In this document: positions 44,743 through 51,723 of the stretch, in pieces | Numbering within the stretch: the stretch's first letter is position 1 | Layout: every line of letters begins with the position of its first letter | NCBI RefSeq assembly: GCF_002980555.1 | Contig: NZ_PVBT01000006.1 | Coordinates: 306,846-370,845, forward strand | Direction of reading: 5' to 3' | Origin: Phyllobacterium myrsinacearum | GTDB lineage: Bacteria > Pseudomonadota > Alphaproteobacteria > Rhizobiales > Rhizobiaceae | DNA: 64,000 nucleotides | Program-made: the position numbers and the translations under genes | The notes under the pieces: generated by a model | The model's input: only the letters and a program-made list of their open reading frames with translations | What the model was told of the DNA's origin: nothing | Databases searched by the model: none

Positions 44743-45993
44743 TCATACGGCGAATTTCAGCAGCTTGATCGCATCGAAATCCTGCACGCCGCCGCCCACG
44801 CGCTTGGTCGTGTAAAACAGCACGTAGGGTTTGGCGGAATAGGGATCGCGCAGGACCCGCACGCCGGTGCGATCCACCACCAGATAGCCGCGGGCGAAAT
44901 CGCCGAAGGCAATGGCAGCGCCGCTGGTTGTCATCGGTGGCATCGCTTCCGCCTCGGTCAGCCGGAAGCCCAGCAGAGAGGCCTGCTGGCCGGGTGCTGC
45001 GGGCGGTGTCCACAGATAGTTGCCGTCATTGTCCTTGAGCTTGCGCACGGCAGCCTGCGTCTTGCGGTTCATCACCCAGCTGGCATTCTGCCGGTATCCG
45101 GCCTTCAGCGTGTAAACCGTATCAAACAGGATATCCGAGGCGTTCGAGGCTGCAAAGCCGCCGGTAATCCCGGTCGAAACGCTGCCCAGCTTGCCCCAGC
45201 TCCAGATCGCATCGGCGACACTGTCATAGGTCAGGAAACCCTTGGGCTGGCTGGTGCCATTGCCGTTGATGAAGGCCTGCCCCTCCTGTTCGGCGAAAGC
45301 GGTCTCGACCTCGGAGGATATCCATTGTTCCACGTCAACCGCCGCATCGTCCAGCAGCGACGAGGATGCGGCCGGCATGGCGTAAAGCTCCATGGTGGGA
45401 AATTGCAGCTCCGCCAGCTTGGAGGCTTCCGTCTGCGGGCGGGCGTCGGTTTCCCCAACCCAGCCCACGGCCGGTCCCTTCACTGCAAACGGTTTTTTCA
45501 GCACGGAGCCGGATACCTGCCGTACCGTTGCGAGGGCACGGATGGGCGAGAGCGCCGCCAGCCGCGTGCCGATGTCGCGCTCCAGTTCCGGCGGCACGAG
45601 ATAGCCGCCATCCGTGGCCGCGCCGATGGACAGGGCCTTGGCTTCGATGCTGCGCACGCCATGCTCGTCCCCGCGCCTGATATAACTGTCGAAGGCGGTC
45701 TTGTGCTCCAGCGACAGCAAGGGGCTCGTCCCGGTTTCCAGGGCGGGCCGCGCCTTCTTCAGCAGCATATGGTCGATCATGCGCTTCTGTTCATCCAGCG
45801 CGTGATTGATGCGTTCGACCTTTTCATCGGTCAGAACATCGGCGCTGGCACGTTTTTCAATTTGCTTGATCCGGTCGTCATTGTTCTGGCGAAACTCGTC
45901 GAAAGCCTGCATGAAGTCATTGAATGCTTCGGCCACATTCTGAGTGCCCGCGCTCTTGGCTTCGGGGGCCGGTGCGGAAAATTGTTCGGTCAT
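44743..45993 (-). CDS. GTA HK97-type major capsid protein (g5-like)
   Basis: A 416-residue capsid protein. Residues ~20-110 are a charged coiled-coil delta scaffold domain (FNDFMQAFDEFRQNNDDRIKQIEKRA) removed by the protease after assembly. The shell domain has GGYLVPPELERDIGTRL, WISSEVETAFAEQEGQAFINGNGTSQPKGFL and GDFARGYLVVDRTGVRVLRDPYS. Shine-Dalgarno AAGGA is seven bases before the ATG at 45993. Confidence 0.95.
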   Translation of the reverse strand: MTEQFSAPAPEAKSAGTQNVAEAFNDFMQAFDEFRQNNDDRIKQIEKRASADVLTDEKVERINHALDEQKRMIDHMLLKKARPALETGTSPLLSLEHKTAFDSYIRRGDEHGVRSIEAKALSIGAATDGGYLVPPELERDIGTRLAALSPIRALATVRQVSGSVLKKPFAVKGPAVGWVGETDARPQTEASKLAELQFPTMELYAMPAASSSLLDDAAVDVEQWISSEVETAFAEQEGQAFINGNGTSQPKGFLTYDSVADAIWSWGKLGSVSTGITGGFAASNASDILFDTVYTLKAGYRQNASWVMNRKTQAAVRKLKDNDGNYLWTPPAAPGQQASLLGFRLTEAEAMPPMTTSGAAIAFGDFARGYLVVDRTGVRVLRDPYSAKPYVLFYTTKRVGGGVQDFDAIKLLKFAV

Positions 45994-46028
45994 TTCAAAT
46001 CCTTTGTGTGTGAAGTAGAGAGAATGAT

Positions 46029-46568
46029 TCAAGCGCGGAGCCGCTGGGCGGCGGCCCGCAAGGTTGCCGCCAGCGCCGCATGAACGTCCGCCGGCTGCGC
46101 CTTGACCTGCCCGACGCGGGCCGAGGGCAGCATTGGAAATGTCACCACCGAAATTTCCCAGAGGTCCGCCTCGAGAATTCGCCGGATGCCCGCACCGTCG
46201 GCCTTGGCCCTGACGGTGCGAAAGCCGATGGACAGCCCGTCAATTGCCCCGGCGCGCATCAGTTCCAGCACCTCGCGCCCACGGGTAACGCCGGTGGTCA
46301 AACGGCCCTCGACATAGAGCCCCCTCCGGTCCTCGGCGATCCGGGTCCAGACGCCGATGGGTTCGTTGGGATCGTGCTGCCAGAGCATGCGAATGCCCGC
46401 GGCGCCACGCTTGCCAATGGACCCGGCAAAGGCGCCGGGAGCGATGACATCCTTGCCAAGGTCGATCTCGCCGAACAGGCTGGCATAGCCGGAAAAACTG
46501 CCGTCCAGCTCAACCCGTTCGATGGCCACTCCAGCGAATTTCTTCTCGAACCTCTTATTTCTCAACAT
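46029..46568 (-). CDS. GTA prohead protease (g4-like)
   Basis: A 179-residue HK97-family serine protease that matures the head. GYASLFGEIDLGKDVIAPGAF is the signature start, catalytic His is in LWQHDPNEPIGV and Ser in GLSIGF. I chose the ATG at 46568 (MLRNKRFEKKF), preceded by AAAAGGGA, over one at 46625, because the longer form overlaps the upstream gene by 71 bases. Confidence 0.9.
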   Translation of the reverse strand: MLRNKRFEKKFAGVAIERVELDGSFSGYASLFGEIDLGKDVIAPGAFAGSIGKRGAAGIRMLWQHDPNEPIGVWTRIAEDRRGLYVEGRLTTGVTRGREVLELMRAGAIDGLSIGFRTVRAKADGAGIRRILEADLWEISVVTFPMLPSARVGQVKAQPADVHAALAATLRAAAQRLRA

Positions 46569-46926
46569 TGGCGATATCCCTTTTGCCGGAAGGACTTGAG
46601 TGATCCTGCGGAGGTTTTGATTCACCGATACGGGCCGTCAGACGGGCAAAGATGCCAAGCGCGGTCCACGCGGCAAGACTGGCGGCCGCGGCGCCCATCA
46701 GCATCAGTTCGCCATCGCCGAGCTGGCCGCGAATGTCGAGTTCGGATGCAATCTTCACACCGGCCAGCCCGCCAAAAGCCAGGCCGCAGACAATGCCAAC
46801 GATAAAGCGGATGGCTGCCTCGCTCTTGTCCCTCGGCAGCATATAGGCGAGTGAGACAGCGGAACCTGCAATGGCACCGGCTGCCTTTGCCGCCAGAATC
46901 CAGGCGGCATCGGACCAGTTTGTCAT
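46555..46926 (-). CDS. GTA-associated small membrane protein (DUF6107-like)
   Basis: A 123-residue protein with three or four hydrophobic segments (WILAAKAAGAIAGSAVSLAYM, FIVGIVCGLAFGGLAGV, LMGAAAASLAAWTALGIFA) and a polar tail. It occupies the place of g3.5 between portal and protease. The ATG at 46926 is spaced correctly from GGAGA; another ATG at 46932 overlaps the portal stop. A membrane role in GTA assembly or release is possible but unproven. Confidence 0.75.
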   Translation of the reverse strand: MTNWSDAAWILAAKAAGAIAGSAVSLAYMLPRDKSEAAIRFIVGIVCGLAFGGLAGVKIASELDIRGQLGDGELMLMGAAAASLAAWTALGIFARLTARIGESKPPQDHSSPSGKRDIANVEK

Positions 46927-46928
46927 GA

Positions 46929-48107
46929 TCATTCTCCGGAAAATTTGTGCGGCCTGCGGGCGTATCCCACGGCCTCTCTTTTCTCGTCATCACTGAGGAA
47001 CGGCGCAGCCGACACGCGCTGCCACAGCGCATCCCGTTCCATCGACAATCCGTCGATGCGATCGAAATCCGGCTCCAGCCGCAGCCCGGCGCCATAAACC
47101 GGCCCTAGCCAATTGCCGATGGCCTTGGCGGTGCGGGTGATCAACGGGATCACCGTCAGGCGATAGAAGGCGCGATTGGCTTCGGCATAATTGGCATAGG
47201 TGTTGTCGCCGGGGATGCCGAGCAGCATGGGCGGAACACCGAAGGCCAGGGCAATATCGCGGCTGGCGGCATTCTTGGCGGCAATGAAATCCATGTCGCG
47301 CGGCGACAGGCCCATGGATTTCCAGTCCAGCCCGCCCTCGAGCAGCAGGGGCCGGCCGGCCTTGGCTGCGCCGGTGTACCCTTCTTCCAGTTCGGTCTTC
47401 AGCCGCTCGAACTGGGCCTCGGTCAGCCGCGCCGTGTCGGCAGGCGCATAGACGAGCGCACCGGACGGCCGTGCCGAGTTATCGAGCAGCGCCTTGTTCC
47501 AGACGCCGGAGGCATTGTGAATGTCGAGGGCCATCAGGGCTGCTTCGAGCGGTGCAAATCCATAGTGGTCATCCAGCGGATGAAACAGTTTGAGATGCAG
47601 CGCCTGCCCGTCATCGAGCGGGATGGTGCGCTTGCTCGCGCCAACACCATAGCAAAGCGCCAGCGGCCATCCATTGTCACCCGTGACCACGCGTATCCGG
47701 TCCGGGCGCAGCAGATGCAGTTCGCAGGGACCGCTCCCGCTGCTGACCCTTTCCAGATAGGCGTTGCCGGACAAAAGGAGATGACCGTAGAGCGTTTCGA
47801 ACAGGCCGGCCCCATCGGCGCCGCGATGGGGATGTGACAGAAGGTCAAGCAGCGGATGCTGCGTGTGTTCCGTCCGTCCCTCGTAGAGCAGCCAGGGCGT
47901 AGCGGCAGCGGCTTCCGCCAGCAGACGCACGCAGCGGTAGACGATGGGATTGCGCATGAATCCCTGCCGGGACAATCCGGTGTAGCCGCCCTGCGACCAG
48001 CGCGCTTCACGATCGAACTGCAGGGCGACAAACCCTTGCGCAGCCTTGGTTTGCAGAGGCGGGTTTTCGTTCGCGGCGCGGCGGCGCCACGGCCAATGAA
48101 GTGCCAT
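46929..48107 (-). CDS. GTA portal protein (g3-like)
   Basis: A 392-residue HK97-type portal: GFMRNPIVYRCVRLLAEAAAATPWLLYEG, GLFETLYGHLLLSGNAYLE, WKSMGLSPRDMDFIAAKNAASRDIALAFGVPPMLLGIPGDNTYANYAEANRAFYRLTV. It forms the DNA channel of the head. Its ribosome site is weak. It is parted from terminase by 845 bases containing two tiny-ORF units on the other strand, so it may need its own promoter or read-through across them. Confidence 0.93.
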   Translation of the reverse strand: MALHWPWRRRAANENPPLQTKAAQGFVALQFDREARWSQGGYTGLSRQGFMRNPIVYRCVRLLAEAAAATPWLLYEGRTEHTQHPLLDLLSHPHRGADGAGLFETLYGHLLLSGNAYLERVSSGSGPCELHLLRPDRIRVVTGDNGWPLALCYGVGASKRTIPLDDGQALHLKLFHPLDDHYGFAPLEAALMALDIHNASGVWNKALLDNSARPSGALVYAPADTARLTEAQFERLKTELEEGYTGAAKAGRPLLLEGGLDWKSMGLSPRDMDFIAAKNAASRDIALAFGVPPMLLGIPGDNTYANYAEANRAFYRLTVIPLITRTAKAIGNWLGPVYGAGLRLEPDFDRIDGLSMERDALWQRVSAAPFLSDDEKREAVGYARRPHKFSGE

Positions 48108-48242
48108 GGGACATGTTCTCTTTGTTGGGTGAAACGGATCAGATCGCCGGAACAACCGCACGCCGAATAGCGCACTGTCGATTCAACCCTGCATTCGTTG
48201 AAGGTTCGGCAAAATCCGGCAATGTGTTGAACCGGAACCAGT

Positions 48243-48341
48243 TTTGAGAGCGAAGCAGAACGCACCGAGCCAGCCGGTGCACCGGGACGATGGGCCTCCC
48301 GGCCTCGGCAAGGGCCTTGCTCTCAAACTTGGAGGTGAACG
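48243..48341 (+). promoter_or_regulatory. Structured leader of tiny ORF 4
   Basis: Outer stem TTTGAGAGC (48243-48251) with GCTCTCAAA (48319-48327); hairpin A 48262-48280; hairpin B 48282-48302 (CCGGGA/TCCCGG, loop CGATGGGCC); ribosome site GGAGG at 48331-48335. The outer stem has C-G where copies 1-3 have T.G. Confidence 0.6.
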
Positions 48342-48431
48342 ATGTGGTATCTGCCACTTAGCATCACCTTGGAAATGAAGAGGACCCGGACCAGCTTGCA
48401 ACTGACGATCCGGATCCAATTCATCTTCTAA
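48342..48431 (+). CDS. Tiny ORF copy 4 (29 aa, MWYLPL family)
   Basis: Encodes MWYLPLSITLEMKRTR followed by TSLQLTIRIQFIF. GGAGGTGAACG precedes the ATG. Trp19 of the other group is Leu, but the alternating hydrophobic pattern of the second strand is kept. Confidence 0.6.
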   Translation: MWYLPLSITLEMKRTRTSLQLTIRIQFIF

Positions 48432-48645
48432 GAAACGGGGCGCGGGCGAAAGCTCGCGTCCCACTCCAAGACAATACAATAATTCCGCCGCCTTTCCAAG
48501 CAACCCGAGGTTTAGTCAACACGCGAATACGCGGGGTGACCTCTCATTCCCGAAACAACCGCACGCCGAACAGCGTGCAGCCGATTCAACCCTGCATTCG
48601 TTGAAGGTTCGGCAAAATCCGGCAATGTATTGAACCGGAACCAGT

Positions 48646-48744
48646 TTTGAGAGCGAAGCAGCAAGCGCCGAGCCAGCCGGTGCACCGGGACGATGGGCCT
48701 CCCGGCCTTGGCAAGGGCCTTGCTCTCAAACTTGGAGGTGAACG
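48646..48744 (+). promoter_or_regulatory. Structured leader of tiny ORF 5
   Basis: Same layout as leader 4: outer arms 48646-48654 and 48722-48730, ribosome site GGAGG at 48734-48738. Hairpin A reads GCGCCG/CGGTGC, replacing an A-T pair with G.T, so pairing is kept. Confidence 0.6.
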
Positions 48745-48834
48745 ATGTGGTATCTGCCACTTAGCATCACCCTAGAAATGAAAAGGACCCGGACGTGCTT
48801 GCAACTAACGATCCGGATCCAATTCATTCACTAG
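48745..48834 (+). CDS. Tiny ORF copy 5 (29 aa, MWYLPL family)
   Basis: Encodes MWYLPLSITLEMKRTR followed by TCLQLTIRIQFIH. It differs from copy 4 by synonymous changes (TTG/CTA, AAG/AAA, ACC/ACG, CTG/CTA) and three residues (Ser/Cys18, Phe/His29 and none in the first 17). Confidence 0.6.
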   Translation: MWYLPLSITLEMKRTRTCLQLTIRIQFIH

Positions 48835-48952
48835 GAAACGGGGGACGGGCGAAAGCTCGTTCCCTACTCCAAGACTGTACAACAATTTCGCCGCCTTTCC
48901 AAGCAACCCGGGGTTTAGTGCCTTTCCTGCTTAAATAGAAACAGGAAAGGCT

Positions 48953-50251
48953 CTAGCCCACCACACGAATACGCGGGATGACCTCCCGCTTCAGCATCAG
49001 CTCGCTCAAAGCCCAGACCAGCGCGTCAAGACGATCCGGCGAGCGGCCATTCGACAGGCCCGCATGGGTGAAATCGCACATTTCATCTTCCAGTGCGGCA
49101 AACCGGTCCGCATGCCGCACCCTGCCCTGTTCATACAGGGCGGCAATGGGCTCGGCGCGCAATGCCTTGCCGCGATTGGCCCGCACGCCGCGCACCGGCA
49201 CCGCATGGTCCTGCGCGGCGATCACCGCGGCAACCATGTCGCCGCCCTGGTTGATTTCCGCAACGATCAGGTCGGCCTCCAGCCGGTGAAACAGCGCCAC
49301 CGCGCCCCGCGCCCATTGGATGGGTTTGGCGGGTGCAAAACTTTCATCCGCGAGCACCCAGCCCATGCCCGTTGCATCAAGTCCGGCAGCGACAATGCCG
49401 CAGGCATCGGATTTCCGCGTTGCGCTGGCCGGGGGATCAATGGCAACGACAATCCTTCGCATGGGCGGCACGTCGGCGCAATAAATTTCCTCCAGCATCG
49501 GCCGCGACCACAGCGCATCGCGCCGTTCCTCGATCAGCTCGCCGTCAAGCTCCTGCCGGCCAAGCCGCGTGCCGCCATAGAGCTTGCCCATATGGGCGAG
49601 AAAGCTTTGCGCCAGATTGTCCCGGTTTTCCGCCGTCCGCATGGTCCGCACCAGCACGCTGTCGTCCCCCATCAGGCCTTTCAGCAGGGCGATGGGTTTC
49701 GGCGTGGTCGTCACCACCTGCCTGGGATTTTCCCCGAGGCGCAAACCGAACTGCAGCATGTCCCAGGTTTCCTGTGCATGTTTCCATTTTGCCAGTTCGT
49801 CGCCCCAGGCGGCATCGAATTGCGGCCCGCGCAAACTGTCGGGGTCCTCCGAGGAGAACATTGCCGCCGTCGCGCCATTGGCCCAGACGAGCCGCCGGCG
49901 CGTCACCTCGAAACGCGGCCGCTCCGTCCGTGATACCGCCATGATGCCGGACGGGCCATCAACCATGACCTCGCGCACATCGGCCAGCGTTTCGCCCACC
50001 AGGGCGATGCTGAGCGATGGCCGCGGCCGGAAGGGCGGAAAGCCCTGCACGATGCTGTTGACCCACTCGGCCCCGGCGCGGGTCTTGCCGGAACCGCGTC
50101 CGCCAAGGATCAGCCAGGTCCGCCAGTCAAGATGCGGCGGCAGCTGGCTCGTCCGGCCGCGAAACATCCATTCCCCGGCCATGGCCTGGATCTGCAGCGG
50201 GCTGAGATTGTCGCTGCACCAGTTCGTCGGCTCGGCAGAGGGCAAGTTCAT
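48953..50251 (-). CDS. GTA large terminase (g2-like)
   Basis: A 432-residue DNA-packaging ATPase/nuclease. Walker A is LILGGRGSGKTRAGAEW (residues ~48-64); Walker B region is FDAAWGDELAKWKH; the coupling motif is VVTTTPKP; nuclease acidic residues lie in VVAIDPPASATRKSDACG and in the C-terminal SPDRLDALVWAL. I place the start at MNLPSAEPTNW (50251, preceded by GGAAGAATCC), giving a 125-base overlap with g1. A later start at MAGEWMF is possible. Confidence 0.93.
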   Translation of the reverse strand: MNLPSAEPTNWCSDNLSPLQIQAMAGEWMFRGRTSQLPPHLDWRTWLILGGRGSGKTRAGAEWVNSIVQGFPPFRPRPSLSIALVGETLADVREVMVDGPSGIMAVSRTERPRFEVTRRRLVWANGATAAMFSSEDPDSLRGPQFDAAWGDELAKWKHAQETWDMLQFGLRLGENPRQVVTTTPKPIALLKGLMGDDSVLVRTMRTAENRDNLAQSFLAHMGKLYGGTRLGRQELDGELIEERRDALWSRPMLEEIYCADVPPMRRIVVAIDPPASATRKSDACGIVAAGLDATGMGWVLADESFAPAKPIQWARGAVALFHRLEADLIVAEINQGGDMVAAVIAAQDHAVPVRGVRANRGKALRAEPIAALYEQGRVRHADRFAALEDEMCDFTHAGLSNGRSPDRLDALVWALSELMLKREVIPRIRVVG

Positions 50252-50666
50252 GGATTCTTCCGTCAATGCGCACCAGCGCTTCGCGCAACTCGTCCGGGCT
50301 GAGCATGAGCATGGAGCGCTGCTGCTCCACGCGCTTCTCCTGCATGTCGCTGAGACGGTCCATGGTGCGGGCAAGCTGCGCCAGTGCGTCCAGCCGCGTC
50401 TTTGCCGTCGCTGTCTCGTCCCCCAGTTGCAGCTGTTCCAGTTCCCTGTGCAACAGCGCCATGAGATCGCGAATGAGGGTCACGTCGCTGTTTCCGCCTT
50501 GCAGATCGTCCGGCGTCAGCCCGTCATCGCGGACGCGCTGCTCGAACTCCGTCCGGCCGATGCCGAACACCGGCGCCATTGCATCGGCGGAAATCCCGTA
50601 GTGCCGGCAAAGGTCGTAAGCGTGCCGGCGGCACAGCGCGTTCCCGCTGTGCTCCATCATTGTCAT
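50127..50666 (-). CDS. GTA g1-like small terminase candidate
   Basis: A 179-residue protein, first gene of the GTA cluster. CCAAGGATTATCG fixes the start at 50666. The N-terminus (RRHAYDLCRHYGISADAMAPVFGIGRTEFEQRV) resembles a small helix-turn-helix unit; the centre (LIRDLMALLHRELEQLQL..TRLDALAQLARTMDRLSDMQEKRVEQQ) is a long helix. These suit a small-terminase role. The last ~42 residues overlap the terminase gene in another frame and look low in complexity. Confidence 0.82.
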   Translation of the reverse strand: MTMMEHSGNALCRRHAYDLCRHYGISADAMAPVFGIGRTEFEQRVRDDGLTPDDLQGGNSDVTLIRDLMALLHRELEQLQLGDETATAKTRLDALAQLARTMDRLSDMQEKRVEQQRSMLMLSPDELREALVRIDGRIHELALCRADELVQRQSQPAADPGHGRGMDVSRPDEPAAAAS

Positions 50667-50689
50667 CGATAATCCTTGGAAAACCAGAT

Positions 50690-50763
50690 TGTCCGAACGT
50701 TGAATTTTCCGGACACATTTCTGACGATAACCAGACCTTACACAAGGTCCGTCACGCAGTCAA
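50690..50763 (-). promoter_or_regulatory. Candidate GTA cluster promoter with palindromes
   Basis: On the minus strand TTGACT (50763-50758) and TAAGGT (50740-50735) are 17 bases apart, a good sigma-70 promoter 70 bases before g1. GACCTT-ACAC-AAGGTC (50734-50749) is a perfect inverted repeat covering the -10, and TGTCCG-N14-CGGACA (50690-50715) lies in the leader. The rest of the 145-base gap is AT-rich. Confidence 0.5.
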
Positions 50764-50811
50764 GGACTATTTTCCTAAATATGATTATTTTCTTTCAATG
50801 CGCCCTCGCCG

Positions 50812-51447
50812 TCAGGCGGAGGCCTTCTTCCAGCCGAGCGCCAGCAGCCCGGCCCCGATCATCAGTGAACCGCCGGTACGGTTGACCGCGCGCTGCACCC
50901 TCGGCTTGCGGATGGTCTGGCGCGCCATGGAGGCCATCAGCGCATAGGTTCCGGCATTGAGCGTGGCCAGCACCAGGAACGTCGTCTCGAAGATCAGCAT
51001 CTGGGTGAAGATCGGCCGCGCCGTGTCGAGGAACTGCGGCAGGAAGGCCACGAAAAAGATGATGCTCTTGGGGTTGAGTGCCGTCACCACATAGGTGTGC
51101 AGAAAAATGCGCAGCGCGCTGTCATTGCGCTCCTGCGCTTCGCCTGCGGCGGCCGTGTCCGCCACCGGGGCGCGCCACAGTTTGATACCGAGATAGATCA
51201 GATAAGCCGCGCCGATCCATTTGAGCACGGTGAAGATCGCGGCGGAAGCGGCCAGCAGGGCGCCGAGCCCCAGCATGGAGGCGGTCATGGCGGTGAAATC
51301 GCCCAGCGCCACACCCGCGACGGTTGCAGCGGCAAAGCGGCGGCCATGGCCGAGCGCATAGGAGATGACCAGCAGGATGGTCGGGCCGGGAATGGCCAGA
51401 AGGACTGCCGATGCGGCAACAAATGCCAGCCAGTGTTCGATGGACAT
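50812..51447 (-). CDS. LysE/RhtB family amino-acid exporter
   Basis: A 211-residue inner-membrane protein with six hydrophobic helices. MSIEHWLAFVAASAVLLAIPGPTILLVISYALGHGRR is the LysE family start (PGP motif), and ALNPKSIIFFVAFLPQFLD the second signature. It likely exports an amino acid or quaternary compound. It lies between the GTA promoter and the PBP gene, same strand as the GTA, but separated from it by a promoter. I see no feature in the 276-base gap after its start beyond likely promoters. Confidence 0.9.
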   Translation of the reverse strand: MSIEHWLAFVAASAVLLAIPGPTILLVISYALGHGRRFAAATVAGVALGDFTAMTASMLGLGALLAASAAIFTVLKWIGAAYLIYLGIKLWRAPVADTAAAGEAQERNDSALRIFLHTYVVTALNPKSIIFFVAFLPQFLDTARPIFTQMLIFETTFLVLATLNAGTYALMASMARQTIRKPRVQRAVNRTGGSLMIGAGLLALGWKKASA

Positions 51448-51723
51448 GCTCTTTCGCTCCCGCCAAAAACCACAGCAATCCATCACCAAAGCACAATTGC
51501 AAGTGGAATTTTTGCAGGCCCTGACTCCATCAAATCTCGGTGTTGCCAGCCGCGCCCCTTGTCGCCCGATCAGAAAAAGAGTTAAATTTTTCCTTGAGAT
51601 ACAAAGGGACGAAACGGACTGCCGCGGTCTTACAACGGCCATCATAACAGGCTGTTAAGCCTATTCGGCTACACCCTGTCTTTACGGGGGATGTGGCTGA
51701 CGACAGGCAGACAAGAGATTGGC

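Larger units (their letters stand above)
48184..48864 (+). repeat. Two-unit tandem array of the tiny-ORF element inside the GTA cluster
   Basis: Two plus-strand units with ATGs at 48342 and 48745 (403 bases apart). Each has the box CAACCCTGCATTCGTTG (48184-48200, 48587-48603), leader, 29-codon ORF and post-ORF GAAA hairpin (48437-48462, 48841-48864). They lie between terminase and portal, opposite in strand to the GTA genes. The sequence after the hairpins is also shared (GCCGCCTTTCCAAGCAACCC). Together with the short flanks, this explains the whole 48108-48952 gap. Confidence 0.85.

Noticed and set aside
35655-50666. Ordinary temperate prophage
   Set aside because: No integrase, attachment repeats, repressor or replication genes, and the gene order matches Rhodobacter-type GTA clusters.
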